From Pseudoruegeria sp. HB172150 (GTDB lineage Bacteria > Pseudomonadota > Alphaproteobacteria > Rhodobacterales > Rhodobacteraceae): a DNA stretch of 64,000 nt. The notes beneath the pieces were generated by a model. That model made no database searches. It was not told where the DNA came from and was given only the letters and a program-made list of their open reading frames with translations. The translations under genes were made by a program, and so were the position numbers. Of the stretch, positions 34,728-44,673 are shown piece after piece (the stretch's first letter is position 1; each line of letters starts with the position of its first letter). The stretch spans positions 1,984,001 through 2,048,000 of the forward strand of contig NZ_JAATNG010000001.1 in the NCBI RefSeq assembly GCF_013184805.1, written 5' to 3'.

Positions 34728-36767
34728 ATGGATCCGCTCGTCATCTTCACCCCTTCCGGCAAACGCGGGCGTTTTCCCAAGGGCACGCCCGTCCTGACCG
34801 CGGCGCGGCAACTGGGCGTGGATCTCGATTCCGTCTGTGGTGGGCGCGGCATCTGCTCGAAATGCCAAGTGACCCCCGGCTACGGCGAGTTCGCCAAGCA
34901 TGGTGTGACGGTCCGCGAAGACGCGCTGTCCGACTGGAACGCGGTCGAGGAACGCTATGACCGCGTGCGCGGGCTGAAGACCGGACGCAGACTGGGCTGC
35001 CAGGCGCAGATCCAGGGCGACGTGGTAATCGACGTGCCGCCCGAAAGCCAGGTTCACAAGCAGGTGGTCCGGAAGGCCGCAGCCGAGCGCGCCGTCGTCA
35101 TGGATCCGGCAACCCGGCTGTTCTATGTCGAGGTCGAAGAGCCCGACATGCATGAGCCGTCGGGCGACCTCGAGCGCCTGAAGGCCGCCCTCGCCAAACA
35201 ATGGCAGGTGGGCGAGCAAGGCCTCCGCGTGCCGCTTCCGGTGCTGTCGAAACTTCAGCCTGCCCTGCGCAAGGGCGAATGGAAGGTCACCGTCGCCCTG
35301 CACCGCGATCATGCGGATGACGAGGAGCGGCTGCTCGATATCTGGCCAGGATACTGGGAAGGGCGGCTTTATGGCCTTGCTGTAGACCTTGGCTCCACCA
35401 CCATCGCTGCGCATCTCTGCGACCTGCGGAATGGCGATGTCGTCGCCAGTGCGGGTGTGATGAACCCGCAGATCCGGTTCGGAGAGGACCTGATGAGCCG
35501 TGTGTCGTACGCCATGATGAACACGGGCGGCGACCGCGAGATGACAACCGCCGTTCGCGAAGCGCTGAACGGACTGGTGAAAGGCATCGCCGAAGATGCC
35601 GGCATCGAGCCGGCCCAGATCATGGAGACGGTATTCGTCTGCAATCCGGTGATGCATCACCTGCTGATCGGGCTGGACCCGGTGGAACTGGGGCAAGCGC
35701 CTTTCGCTTTGGCCACCTCGGGCGCGATGTCGCTGGATGCGACGGAACTTGATCTGACCGCCATCAACCCGGCAGCCAGAGTCTATGTGCTGCCCTGCAT
35801 CGCCGGACATGTCGGCGCCGATGCGGCGGCGGTGGCGCTTTCCGAAGAGCCGTACAAATCCGACGATCTCGTCCTGATCGTCGATGTCGGCACGAATGCC
35901 GAAATTCAGCTTGGCGACAAGAACCGGGCCCTTGCCTGTTCCTCTCCCACCGGCCCTGCGTTCGAGGGCGCGCAGATCTCCTCTGGCCAGCGCGCAGCGC
36001 CGGGTGCCATCGAGCGGGTGCGTATCGACCCGGTGAGTAAGGAACCGCGGTTCCGCGTGGTCGGCTCCGATCTCTGGTCCGATGAGGACGGTTTCGCCGA
36101 GGCGACAGCCGTGACCGGGATCACCGGAATCTGCGGCTCCGGCATCATCGAGGCGGTCGCTGAAATGCGGATTGCGGGTCTTGTAGACTCAAAGGGCCTG
36201 ATCGGTTCGGCCGAACAGACCGGAACCGCCCGCAGCCTGCCCGAGGGGCGTACCCATGCCTATCTGCTTCACGATGGCAGCGCCGAAGGCGGACCTGTAA
36301 TCACCGTGACCCAGGGCGACATTCGCGCCATCCAGTTGGCGAAATCCGCGCTTTATGCCGGGGCGCGGCTGCTGATGGACGAGATCGGAACCGACACCGT
36401 GGACCGTGTCGTTCTTGCCGGCGCGTTCGGTGCACATATCTCGCCGCTGCACGCGATGGTTCTCGGGATGATCCCCGACTGCCCGCTGGACAATGTGACC
36501 TCTGCCGGAAACGCCGCCGGCACTGGCGCGCGGATCGCTCTATGTTCTCTGGCTGCACGGGCAGAGATCGAACGGCGGGTGTATGAGATCCACAAAGTCG
36601 AGACTGCTATCGAGCCGCGGTTCCAGGAGCATTTCGTGGCGGCCAACGCGATCCCGCATGCGACCGCGCCTTTTAGTCAGTTGCGGCAGGTTGTGTCGCT
36701 GCCAGATGTGGCGTTCAACACGGGCGATGCGGATGGCGGCGGACGCAGGCGGCGCAGGCGTGTGTGA
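34728..36767 (+). CDS. Corrinoid-protein reductive activator (RamA/RACo type, DUF4445, with 2Fe-2S domain)
   Basis: A 679-residue cytoplasmic protein. The N-terminal plant-type ferredoxin domain has Cys37, Cys43, Cys46 and Cys91; a linker domain and an ASKHA-fold activator domain (about 220-650, DLGSTTIAAHL and DVGTNAEIQL) follow. Such proteins use ATP to reduce cob(II)alamin back to cob(I)alamin. In Rhodobacteraceae such as Phaeobacter a homologue has been reported to be needed for methionine synthesis with a split MetH lacking its reactivation domain, and that is the likely client here. It could alternatively serve a methyltransferase for methylated compounds; no such gene is in the window. 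Confidence 0.85.
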   Translation: MDPLVIFTPSGKRGRFPKGTPVLTAARQLGVDLDSVCGGRGICSKCQVTPGYGEFAKHGVTVREDALSDWNAVEERYDRVRGLKTGRRLGCQAQIQGDVVIDVPPESQVHKQVVRKAAAERAVVMDPATRLFYVEVEEPDMHEPSGDLERLKAALAKQWQVGEQGLRVPLPVLSKLQPALRKGEWKVTVALHRDHADDEERLLDIWPGYWEGRLYGLAVDLGSTTIAAHLCDLRNGDVVASAGVMNPQIRFGEDLMSRVSYAMMNTGGDREMTTAVREALNGLVKGIAEDAGIEPAQIMETVFVCNPVMHHLLIGLDPVELGQAPFALATSGAMSLDATELDLTAINPAARVYVLPCIAGHVGADAAAVALSEEPYKSDDLVLIVDVGTNAEIQLGDKNRALACSSPTGPAFEGAQISSGQRAAPGAIERVRIDPVSKEPRFRVVGSDLWSDEDGFAEATAVTGITGICGSGIIEAVAEMRIAGLVDSKGLIGSAEQTGTARSLPEGRTHAYLLHDGSAEGGPVITVTQGDIRAIQLAKSALYAGARLLMDEIGTDTVDRVVLAGAFGAHISPLHAMVLGMIPDCPLDNVTSAGNAAGTGARIALCSLAARAEIERRVYEIHKVETAIEPRFQEHFVAANAIPHATAPFSQLRQVVSLPDVAFNTGDADGGGRRRRRRV

Positions 36768-36928
36768 TCCGCGGCTCTCAACACCTCACTGGGAGTTCTA
36801 CACCGGCCAAGTCACGGGCCCTGTTTGAATTTTTGATGAAACCTCACGTCATGCACTACCCGGACTTGTCCGGCCTCGAATTACGCGGCAAAGTTGTTGC
36901 AGGCGATTTTCAGTGAAAGGTTTGGCCC

Positions 36929-37372
36929 ATGAGCACCTCGATCGGACCTGTCGAGCTTGTCGTGATCGACTTTGAGGGCAACCAGTTCAATGGAGAGGTC
37001 GCTTCCAGCCTTCTCGACCTCATCGACAAGGGCTTTATCCGTGTCATCGACCTTGCCGTCGTCATCAAAGATGCCGACGGCAATGCAGATGTACTCGAAA
37101 TGCAGGATCTGCGCGAGGATGTGGCTCAGGCGATGAAAGCACTAGCAGGCGAGTTCAGCGGCCTGATGTCAGAAGAAGACCTGATGGATCTTGTTGCAGA
37201 GGTTCCGGACAACTCCACGTCCATGATGGTCCTGTTCGAGCATCTATGGCTTGGTGATTTCGCCAAGGCTGTGCGCGCATCGGGCGGTGTGCTGACAATG
37301 GCGCAGCGGATCCCCGGCGATATCGTGGACGCGGCCCGCGCGAGCCTTCTGGAAGCGGCAAAAACGGCCTGA
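36929..37372 (+). CDS. DUF6325-like protein
   Basis: A 147-residue soluble, acidic protein. The opening (IGPVELVVIDFEGNQFNGEVASSLLDLID, core EGNQFNGE) and the IDLAVVIKDADGN block are the pattern I associate with DUF6325/DUF1269-like proteins. It is followed after 27 bases by a SHOCT-domain gene, a pairing seen in several bacteria. Function unknown. Codon use looks less GC-rich than in the genes around it. Confidence 0.7.
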   Translation: MSTSIGPVELVVIDFEGNQFNGEVASSLLDLIDKGFIRVIDLAVVIKDADGNADVLEMQDLREDVAQAMKALAGEFSGLMSEEDLMDLVAEVPDNSTSMMVLFEHLWLGDFAKAVRASGGVLTMAQRIPGDIVDAARASLLEAAKTA

Positions 37373-37399
37373 CCGAACTTATTCAGATAGGAGTTAACC

Positions 37400-37681
37400 A
37401 TGCTTGGAAGCAGACGCGGACGGCCCAGCCTCATCGGTCAAGCCGCAAGAACCGCGGGCCGCACGGCTGTTGTCGTCGGAACCGCCAACGCGATGACCCG
37501 TAAACGGGGCCCGGCCAACGCGGCACAGCCGGAACCGGCAGTTGCCCCCGCTCCCGCATCTGCGGGCGGCCTCGATGCGGATGCGATCGCACGGCTCAAG
37601 GAACTGGCTGACCTCAAAGCCGCGGGCATTCTGACCGACGCCGAGTTTGAAGCGCAGAAAGCGCGTATTCTAAACGCCTGA
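37400..37681 (+). CDS. SHOCT-domain protein
   Basis: A 93-residue protein: basic N-terminus (LGSRRGRPSLIGQAARTAGRTA), a Pro/Ala linker, and a C-terminal SHOCT domain of about 30 residues (ARLKELADLKAAGILTDAEFEAQKARIL). SHOCT domains are short helical oligomerisation or membrane-proximal modules. AGGAG lies upstream. It pairs with the DUF6325-like gene before it. Confidence 0.8.
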   Translation: MLGSRRGRPSLIGQAARTAGRTAVVVGTANAMTRKRGPANAAQPEPAVAPAPASAGGLDADAIARLKELADLKAAGILTDAEFEAQKARILNA

Positions 37682-37797
37682 CTTCGTAAAACCATGTGTG
37701 GTGGCGGTGCCTTACACGCACCGCCGAGCAGACCCGGCAAGGGCCAACATTCAGATTGACTGGCCCTCCCGCCTTGTCTACCTCTGCCGGACGGAAC

Positions 37798-37871
37798 GCG
37801 GGTGTAGCTCAATGGTAGAGCAGGAGCTTCCCAAGCTTAAGACGAGGGTTCGATTCCCTTCACCCGCTCCA
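37798..37871 (+). tRNA. tRNA-Gly (anticodon CCC)
   Basis: A 74-base gene with encoded CCA. Acceptor arms GCGGGTG/CACCCGC, D stem GCTC/GAGC, anticodon loop TTCCCAA giving anticodon CCC (codon GGG), and T arm GAGGG-TTCGATT-CCCTT. The anticodon stem has one mismatch at its base and a G-T pair, both tolerated in this tRNA type. Confidence 0.95.
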
Positions 37872-38032
37872 AGCCACCGCTATCAACCGTAGTCAGTTTC
37901 TCAGGCACTTAGGGCGGAAGTGCGCTTCGAACCTTCCTGATTCGCAATTTTTGACGTAGCGTTAGCTTGGCGGCGCGCCGGCAGGCCTCCGTCGTTCGTT
38001 GGTTATTCTTGATTACACGGGGGATGCGCCAG

Positions 38033-38455
38033 ATGTCCCGCAAGACTTGGTTCATAGTCGGTGCCTGTGTTGCCGTGGGCGCAGGAGCGCTCGCGATGAA
38101 TTATATGATGGCGCCTGAGGACGACGAACTCGTGCAGTCCGTGACTCTGCGGCACTACGTCGACGGGTATGAGAGAAATCTCGACGCCTTGCGTGATCAA
38201 CTTGGCGCAGAAAGCTGGTCTGACGACTCGATTTCGCGTCACCTGGCATCGGCGCAGCGGGAAGCCGTCGGATTGGCGGAGCGGCTTCCGAACCTTCCCG
38301 GGACTCTGTTGGTTGATCTCACCGAAATTGACCCGGAGACGACTTCGCGGGTGGAGGTGCGTGCGGCGTTCGATACGCTAGAAACACACCGGCCCACTCT
38401 TATTGCCGCCACTTGTGAAGTCGATGTCAGCGCTCACGCAGATTGCGGCGGATAG
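38033..38455 (+). CDS. Small protein with N-terminal membrane anchor, function unknown
   Basis: A 140-residue protein: one hydrophobic N-terminal segment (TWFIVGACVAVGAGALAMNY, residues 4-24), then a soluble, acidic helical region, rich in Asp/Glu. A cysteine pair near the C-terminus (CEVDVSAHADC) could form a disulphide, placing the soluble part in the periplasm. The start could also be the ATG at 38024, nine bases earlier. No family recognised, and base composition is lower in GC than the neighbours. Confidence 0.55.
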   Translation: MSRKTWFIVGACVAVGAGALAMNYMMAPEDDELVQSVTLRHYVDGYERNLDALRDQLGAESWSDDSISRHLASAQREAVGLAERLPNLPGTLLVDLTEIDPETTSRVEVRAAFDTLETHRPTLIAATCEVDVSAHADCGG

Positions 38456-38867
38456 TCGCCAACGACGCGATTTTCAGAGCTGCGGTATAGGCATATCCGG
38501 ATCTCTTTTTGTTGTTTTCCAATCGCCCTATAGTTGATAGTCCGGGCGCTATCGGAAGACAGCAAGGATCACACGTCCGGATTGCAGGGAACCATGTCGG
38601 GTTCGATCCGGCCTATGGAACAGAGCTTTACAATGCATGCGTCAGTCTCGGCACAATGCAAGGCACGATCGCGCGAAAATCGGCGTAGGACGCCCAAATG
38701 AGAGCCGCCAAAAATCACGACACTGCCCTCGCTAACGTGCTGGTACGACCACTCGGCAACTCGATATGATGCCAAGGCGTATCGGTATGCGACTGCTACC
38801 CATCATTCATTGGATGCGCGGCTTTGTCGTTGCGAGTTGAGCGGAGTTTCCGCGTGGAGGAACATTC
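38456..38867. other. 412-base region with no supported gene
   Basis: Base composition is lower in GC than around it. A 68-codon minus-strand frame (38569-38775) exists but shows no domain, poor codon structure and no clear ribosome-binding site, so I do not call it. The last part should contain the promoter of the META-domain gene, with GTGGAGG just before its start. Confidence 0.4.
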
Positions 38868-39806
38868 ATGAGACCGGCAATATTCTGCGCCGCGATTTTT
38901 GCGTTGGCCGAGCCAGTCAATGGTGCCGAATGGCGCATCGTCGCCGTGGACGGGTTCGAGGCACTCGGCGAGCCCGAAATCCGGTTCGACCCGGACGGAA
39001 CGATCACCGGAAGCACCGGCTGCAATGAATTTGTCGGGCGCGGGCGAACCGAAGCAACATCGTTGGTCATCGATGGAAACTTAGCACTAACCCGAAAAGC
39101 GTGTACCGACCTGGCGCTGACCCGCCAGGAGGCCACGATCGGCACCTTGTTACAGGGATCAATCGAACTGGCTTTCGATCCGTTCGGCACGACGATGACC
39201 CTGTCGCGCGACGGCACGTCGCTTGCACTGGTCACCGGCGACGACCCGGTGCGCAGCGATCCTTCGGAACGAACGGCCATGCCGCTTGCGTTCAATGCGC
39301 CATACCTCAACGTGCAGGGCCTGAGGGGAAATCTGAACCTGCGCAATGCCCCTTCGACCGAAGGGGAGGTCGTCGCCAAGATCACGGTTGGGACAATGTT
39401 GTCGAACCAGGGGTGCCAGCAGGGAGCGGAGCACGACTGGTGTGAGGTCCAAACACTCGACGAAACGCCGACGCAGGGCTGGGCAGCGGCCGAGTACCTG
39501 CAGCCCGTAAGTGCCGAGAGACGGGCTGACGAAGGATTGTTCGACCGGACCGGACGACTATCCTGCAAACTAGGCGGCAACAACGAGCCGCTGGATTGCG
39601 ACTATGGCGTAGCGACCGACAGGGATCTTGCGGTCCTCACCGTCTACCTTCCAAGCGGCAGCGCGCGCGTGATGTTCTTTGCTGATGGCGGTTTTGCCTA
39701 TCACGGCAGTGCCAACGCCACGGTGGAGACAGTCGAGGACATCGTGCGTGTCAGCATCGGCGACGAGCGCTACGAGATCCCGGTGTCCGAGGTTTCGCCC
39801 GGCTGA
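38868..39806 (+). CDS. Secreted META-domain (HslJ-like) and SH3-domain protein
   Basis: A 312-residue exported protein. After a signal peptide (MRPAIFCAAIFALAEPVNGA) comes a META domain (about 22-120) with its signature STGCNEFVG, found in the heat-shock lipoprotein HslJ. Next is a bacterial SH3 domain (about 145-210; LNLRNAPSTEGEVVAKI, then DWCEV and GWAAAEYL). A C-terminal beta-rich domain (about 225-310) is unassigned. It probably binds something in the periplasm or cell wall. It ends exactly one base before the convergent pgi gene. Confidence 0.85.
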   Translation: MRPAIFCAAIFALAEPVNGAEWRIVAVDGFEALGEPEIRFDPDGTITGSTGCNEFVGRGRTEATSLVIDGNLALTRKACTDLALTRQEATIGTLLQGSIELAFDPFGTTMTLSRDGTSLALVTGDDPVRSDPSERTAMPLAFNAPYLNVQGLRGNLNLRNAPSTEGEVVAKITVGTMLSNQGCQQGAEHDWCEVQTLDETPTQGWAAAEYLQPVSAERRADEGLFDRTGRLSCKLGGNNEPLDCDYGVATDRDLAVLTVYLPSGSARVMFFADGGFAYHGSANATVETVEDIVRVSIGDERYEIPVSEVSPG

Positions 39807-41414
39807 TCAGCCCTTGTGGGCATGGATGTAGGCCACGAGTTGTTTCGTGGAACCATCCTTGGAGTCGGCGCTCTCGTCACCCGTCACGATGGGCCCCAGA
39901 GCCGTCGCCAGTTCCTTTCCAAGTTCCACGCCCCATTGGTCGTAGGAATTGATACCCAGGATCACGCCCTCGACGAATACGCGATGCTCGTACAGCGCAA
40001 TGATCTGGCCCAGCATTTTTGGCGTCAGCTTCGGATAGATCAGCGTTGTCGAGGGGCGGTTTCCGGCAAAGACCCGGTGGCTTGCCTGCCGCTCCAGTTC
40101 GGCGCCAGCGAACTTGCCCGCGACCTTTTCCTTGGCCTCCTCCAGCGACCGGCCGCGCATCAGAGCCTCGGACTGCGCGAGGCAATTTGCCAGCAGCAAG
40201 TCGTGCTGGTGCGCAAGATCGCGTTCGTGCCCCTGTGCCGCCACCATGAATTCACAGGGGACAACGCGGGTGCCCTGATGGATCAGTTGGTAGAAGGCGT
40301 GCTGACCGTTGGTGCCCGGTTCTCCCCAGACGATTGGGCCAGAATTGCAATCCAGCTGGCTACCGTCCATGGCGACGGACTTGCCGTTGCTCTCCATCTC
40401 CAGCTGCTGGAAATAGGCCGGCAGCCTCGACAGCCGCTGGTCATAAGGCAGAACCGCGCGAGTCGCATGACCGCATAACTGATTGTGCCAAATCCCGACG
40501 AGCGCCAGCATCAGCGGCATGTTCTCGATGCCGGCCGCTTCGCGGAAATGCGCGTCCATCGCGGCCCCGCCTGCAAGAAACTCGCGGAAATCGTCCGGTC
40601 CGATGGCCAGCATCAGCGACAGTCCGATCGGCCCCCAGATTGAATACCGGCCGCCGACCCAATCCTCGAAACCGAACACTCGAGCCGGGTCGATGCCGAA
40701 CTCTGCTGTCTTATCGAGGTTCGAGGAAAGCGCCGCGAAATGATCACCAGCCACATCGGACCCGCAATGCGATGCGATCCAATCGCGCGCGGTTGCGGCG
40801 TTTGTCATTGTCTCGATGGTGGTGAAGGTCTTTGAGGCGACGATCACGAGAGTCGTTGCAGCATTCAGATCCTTCAGGGTGTCGTGGATATGTGCACCGT
40901 CCACGTTGGAAACGAAGTGACAGCGCGGACCATCCGCATAGGGCGCCAGCGCCAGCACGCCCATGGCCGGGCCGAGGTCGGATCCGCCGATGCCTATGTT
41001 CACAACGTCCGTGAAGGCCCGACCACCCGGCGCCTTGATCTCTTCCTTGCGGACTGCGTCAGCGAACGTGGCCATCCTGTCCAGCGTTTCGCGTACGCCA
41101 GGCATCACGTCGTTGCCGTCGACTATGACCGACGCGTCCAGGTTCCGAAGTGCCGTGTGCAGGACCGCCCTGCCCTCGGTTTCGTTAATTTTCTGGCCGG
41201 AAAACATCGCCTCGCACCGCGACGCAACATCGGCCCTGTCCACGAGTGCCAGCAGAGCGTCGCGCGTTTCGGCGTCGATGTTGGTCTTGGAATAATCGAA
41301 GAGCATGTCGAGCGCCGTGACCGAGAAATCCCGTGCGCGGTTGTTATCATCGAAGAGCGACAGGATCTGACGCTCCCCGGTTTTCGCTTGGAGGGTCTTC
41401 AGCTCTTCGAACAT
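39807..41414 (-). CDS. pgi: Glucose-6-phosphate isomerase
   Basis: A cytoplasmic enzyme that interconverts glucose-6-phosphate and fructose-6-phosphate. The 535 residues include the PGI signature regions ([12 protein letters not shown] at about 146-157 and the [22 protein letters not shown] block, with catalytic Glu in WGEPGTN). It is the last gene of the zwf-pgl-pgi operon, four bases after pgl, so fructose-derived carbon can return to glucose-6-phosphate and enter the Entner-Doudoroff pathway. Confidence 0.97.
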   Translation of the reverse strand: MFEELKTLQAKTGERQILSLFDDNNRARDFSVTALDMLFDYSKTNIDAETRDALLALVDRADVASRCEAMFSGQKINETEGRAVLHTALRNLDASVIVDGNDVMPGVRETLDRMATFADAVRKEEIKAPGGRAFTDVVNIGIGGSDLGPAMGVLALAPYADGPRCHFVSNVDGAHIHDTLKDLNAATTLVIVASKTFTTIETMTNAATARDWIASHCGSDVAGDHFAALSSNLDKTAEFGIDPARVFGFEDWVGGRYSIWGPIGLSLMLAIGPDDFREFLAGGAAMDAHFREAAGIENMPLMLALVGIWHNQLCGHATRAVLPYDQRLSRLPAYFQQLEMESNGKSVAMDGSQLDCNSGPIVWGEPGTNGQHAFYQLIHQGTRVVPCEFMVAAQGHERDLAHQHDLLLANCLAQSEALMRGRSLEEAKEKVAGKFAGAELERQASHRVFAGNRPSTTLIYPKLTPKMLGQIIALYEHRVFVEGVILGINSYDQWGVELGKELATALGPIVTGDESADSKDGSTKQLVAYIHAHKG

Positions 41415-41418
41415 GGGA

Positions 41419-42093
41419 TTACTCCGCCCAGTGGACTGTGGCGTCGCCCAAGACCGAGATGACCGGGGCCTTGACCGGGTCGCCTTCCTTGCGGGCCCGT
41501 TCCAGCGCCTCTCGCTTTTTCGGGCCGGTGATCAATATGTGCGTGTTCATCGCACCCCTGAGTACGGGCTTCGTCAGCGTGATGCGCGGTTCCGGCTGAT
41601 CCTTGCTTCGCACTGGCAGAAGCGGCGGAGCATTGTCGGCCAATGCGTCCTCCAGCCCGACGGCATAGGGAAAGAGCGAGGCTGTGTGCATGTCGTCGCC
41701 CATGCCGAGCAAAAGGACGGTGATCGGCAGCACCTCCTTCACCCGTTCGGACAGTTCATCCAGCACGGTCTCTGGTTCCTCCGCCTCCGCGTAGAGCGGC
41801 ACATACTTCGCCGCGGCCGCGCGTTCGACTAGCAAACGTTCGCGGATCAATCGGGTGTTGGAGCGTTCGGATTCCTCTGGGACCCAGCGTTCGTCGGTCA
41901 GCATCACGCGCACTTGCGACCAATCGAGATCTGCCGCGCACAGCGCGTCGAAAACCGGGCCCGGCGTGGTGCCGCCCGGCACCGCAAGCGTGGCCTCGTC
42001 ATGGCGCTGGACATGGCTGTTGAGTTCGCCCGCCAGTTTGTTGGCCAGTGTGATCATCATCAGGTCGCGGTCGGGATATTCAACGAAGTTCAT
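41419..42093 (-). CDS. pgl: 6-phosphogluconolactonase
   Basis: This enzyme opens 6-phosphogluconolactone made by Zwf to 6-phosphogluconate. It has 224 residues, with the substrate motif [12 protein letters not shown], the DERWV block ([15 protein letters not shown]) and [13 protein letters not shown] as in DevB-type lactonases. The ATG at 42093 overlaps the zwf stop (ATGA), which decides the start over the longer upstream frame. Confidence 0.95.
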   Translation of the reverse strand: MNFVEYPDRDLMMITLANKLAGELNSHVQRHDEATLAVPGGTTPGPVFDALCAADLDWSQVRVMLTDERWVPEESERSNTRLIRERLLVERAAAAKYVPLYAEAEEPETVLDELSERVKEVLPITVLLLGMGDDMHTASLFPYAVGLEDALADNAPPLLPVRSKDQPEPRITLTKPVLRGAMNTHILITGPKKREALERARKEGDPVKAPVISVLGDATVHWAE

Positions 42094-43547
42094 TCCCTGA
42101 TGTCCCGCCAGCGACGCCCCTCTCGATAGAGCAGCATCAGTGCCTCCTCCGGTCCGGCCGAGCCCGGGTCGTATAGCTTCGGACGGTCTCCCGCTTTTTC
42201 CCAGGATTCTATGATCGGATCGGCCCAAGCCCAGGCGGCCTCCGCCTCGTCGCCGCGCATGAACAGTGTCTGATTGCCGCGTATCACGTCCATGATGAGC
42301 CGTTCATAGGCGTCCGGTATATCGGCCGCCTCGGGCCCGAGGGCTTCGGCAAAGGACATATCGAGCGGAACTTCGATCAGACGCATGCCGCCAGGTCCGG
42401 GTTCCTTGATCGTCACCCTGAGGTTCATACCCTCGTTCGGTTGCAGCCGGATGACAAGCACGTTGCCGCGCCGGTCGTTTGGGTTCTCGCCGAAAATCGA
42501 GTGCGGCGGGTGCTTGAAGACCACGGCAATCTCGCTGGCACGGGTCTTCAACCGCTTGCCGGTGCGGACGTAGATCGGCGTGCCCTTCCAGCGCCAGTTG
42601 GAAATATGCAGCTTCATGGCGATGAAGCTTTCCGTGGTCGAGCGCTCGTCCTCCACATCAGTGAAATAACTGTCAATGCCTTCGGCCCCGGAATACTGGC
42701 CGCGGACGATATCTTGCGGCCCCACCGGGTCGAGAGCTCGGATGACCTTCAGCTTTTCATCACGCACCGCGTCGGGCTCGAAATGATGCGGCGGCTCCAT
42801 TGCGATCAGGCACAAGAGCTGCATCATGTGGTTCTGCACCATGTCCCGCATCGCGCCGGACTTGTCATAGTAGGTGCCCCGGCCGCCAACACCGACGGTC
42901 TCGGCGACAGTGATCTGGATGTGATCCACGTAAAGTGCGTTCCACAATGGCTCGAACAGAACATTCCCGAAACGGACCGCCATCAGGTTCTGAACGGTCT
43001 CTTTTCCTAGATAGTGGTCGATCCGGTAGATCTGTTCCTCGGCAAAATACTTGCGCAGCGTGGCGTTCAGATCTTTCGCAGATTTCAGGTCGTGGCCGAA
43101 CGGTTTCTCGACGACGATCCGCGCGTGGTTTCCGGCGATCTTGTACTTGTGCAGGTGCTCTGCCAGGTGGCCGAACAGGCTGGGGCCGACCGAAAAATAA
43201 TAGGCACGGACCACATCCTCTCGCATCTTGTCCGCGAGTTCCTTCCAGCCCTGGTCACCCGTGGCGTCGACGGCATTGTAGCTCAGAAGCTTGAGGAAAC
43301 CGTCGATTTTGGGGGCATCGTCCTTGCCTTCGATGGCGAACTCCTCGATCGCCTCTCGGACAAACTGACGGAACTCGTCGTCGGTCATCTCACGGCGCGA
43401 GGCGCCGACGATACGGGAGTCATCGGGCAGCTGACCTGCCCAGTAGCGCCGGTACAGGCCCGGCAGGATCTTGCGGCGCGCGAGGTCGCCTGTGCCACCG
43501 AAGATGACCAGATCGAAGGGATCTACGGGGATGACGCGCGAAACCAT
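42090..43547 (-). CDS. zwf: Glucose-6-phosphate 1-dehydrogenase
   Basis: It oxidises glucose-6-phosphate to the lactone and makes NAD(P)H. 485 residues: the nucleotide motif FGGTGDLARRKI starts at residue 13, and the active-site signature RIDHYLGKE is present. ATG at 43547 is preceded by AGAGG at good spacing; the longer frame starts beyond the promoter region. It is the first gene of the operon, and a LacI-type palindrome lies 23 bases upstream of its start. Confidence 0.97.
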   Translation of the reverse strand: MVSRVIPVDPFDLVIFGGTGDLARRKILPGLYRRYWAGQLPDDSRIVGASRREMTDDEFRQFVREAIEEFAIEGKDDAPKIDGFLKLLSYNAVDATGDQGWKELADKMREDVVRAYYFSVGPSLFGHLAEHLHKYKIAGNHARIVVEKPFGHDLKSAKDLNATLRKYFAEEQIYRIDHYLGKETVQNLMAVRFGNVLFEPLWNALYVDHIQITVAETVGVGGRGTYYDKSGAMRDMVQNHMMQLLCLIAMEPPHHFEPDAVRDEKLKVIRALDPVGPQDIVRGQYSGAEGIDSYFTDVEDERSTTESFIAMKLHISNWRWKGTPIYVRTGKRLKTRASEIAVVFKHPPHSIFGENPNDRRGNVLVIRLQPNEGMNLRVTIKEPGPGGMRLIEVPLDMSFAEALGPEAADIPDAYERLIMDVIRGNQTLFMRGDEAEAAWAWADPIIESWEKAGDRPKLYDPGSAGPEEALMLLYREGRRWRDIRE

Positions 43548-43569
43548 GGGCAGCCTCTTTTGGATTTGG

Positions 43570-43581
43570 GTTAGCGCTAAC
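43570..43581. promoter_or_regulatory. LacI-type operator upstream of zwf
   Basis: Perfect 12-bp palindrome GTTAGCGCTAAC between the divergent zwf operon and the radical SAM gene, 23 bases before the zwf ATG. It differs from the agl operator (CAAAGCGCTTTG) in the outer bases, so a different LacI-family regulator is expected, probably one tied to the Entner-Doudoroff or gluconate pathway. Confidence 0.8.
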
Positions 43582-43719
43582 GGGCCCGCATGTAGCACAT
43601 GCTGGTCCGAAGTCTAGCGTGGTTGTCGGGCATCACAACCACGTGCAGCGCGATTGCGCGGCTTTTCTGCCGCGGTGCGGCGCGTTAGCTGTTTTCGGAT
43701 GGCGGATGGGCAGGACCCG

Positions 43720-44673
43720 ATGAAGGATCAGGTTTTCGAGGCGCTGGACCCAGGAAAATTCCGGGATCGCGAGGTGACGGCGAAGGGCGAGGCGCGGGCG
43801 TCGGTCGCGCTGAGCGATCCGCGGACGCTGTGGTTCAATACCGGAACGCTCTGCAATATCGAATGCGTCAATTGCTATATCGAAAGCTCGCCGGAGAATG
43901 ACCGGCTGGTCTACATAAGATCTGCGGAGGTCGCGGAGTATCTGGACCAGCTGGAAGCGCGGAACTGGGGCGTTCGCGAGATCGGCTTTACCGGCGGCGA
44001 ACCGTTTATGAACCCGGAGATAATCGCGATGGCGGGGGCAGCGCTGGAGCGCGGCTATGAGGTCCTGATCCTGACAAACGCGATGCGGCCCATGATGCGG
44101 CCGAAGGTTCAGGACGGGCTGCGGGATCTTGCCGCAATGCATGGCAACCGGCTGATATTGCGGGTTTCGGTCGATCACTGGGACGCGTGCCTGCATGACG
44201 AGGAACGCGGAGCCGGGAGCTTTGCGAAGACCCTGCGCGGGATGGAATGGCTGCGCGATTCCGGCGTGCGCATGGCGGTGGCCGGGCGGACCGTCTGGGG
44301 CGAGAGCGAGGCGGAGGCGCGGGCCGGATATGCGGCGCTCTACGCGCGGCACGGACTTGCCGTCGATGCATTCGATCCGGCTATGACGGTATTGTTTCCG
44401 GAGATGGACTCGCGGGTGGATGTACCCGAGATCACGACCGCCTGCTGGGGCATCCTGGGCAAGTCGCCTGGGGATGTGATGTGCGCCTCGAGCCGTATGG
44501 TGGTGAAGCGGAAGGGCGCGGACCGCTGTGCCGTCGTGGCCTGTACTCTGCTGCCCTATGAGTCGGCATTCGAGCTTGGGGAAACGCTGGCAGAGGCGGA
44601 GGGTAAGGTGTTCCTGAACCATCCGCATTGCGCAAAGTTCTGCGTACTGGGCGGGGCGAGCTGTTCCGGCTGA
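43720..44673 (+). CDS. Radical SAM protein, substrate unknown
   Basis: A 317-residue enzyme with the radical SAM cluster motif Cys45-x3-Cys49-x2-Cys52 (TLCNIECVNCYIES) and the SAM-binding GFTGGEPFMNPE. The C-terminal part has further cysteines (TACWGIL, MCASS, CAVVAC, HCAKFC and the final ASC), enough to hold an auxiliary cluster. The ATG at 43720 follows AGGA; an upstream ATG at 43699 is possible. It is divergent from zwf and shares the promoter region. Peptide modification and cofactor synthesis are both possible; no obvious precursor peptide is adjacent. Confidence 0.82.
   Translation: MKDQVFEALDPGKFRDREVTAKGEARASVALSDPRTLWFNTGTLCNIECVNCYIESSPENDRLVYIRSAEVAEYLDQLEARNWGVREIGFTGGEPFMNPEIIAMAGAALERGYEVLILTNAMRPMMRPKVQDGLRDLAAMHGNRLILRVSVDHWDACLHDEERGAGSFAKTLRGMEWLRDSGVRMAVAGRTVWGESEAEARAGYAALYARHGLAVDAFDPAMTVLFPEMDSRVDVPEITTACWGILGKSPGDVMCASSRMVVKRKGADRCAVVACTLLPYESAFELGETLAEAEGKVFLNHPHCAKFCVLGGASCSG

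Noticed and set aside
38569-38775. 68-codon minus-strand frame in a gene-poor gap
   Set aside because: No domain and no convincing start signal; composition fits chance.
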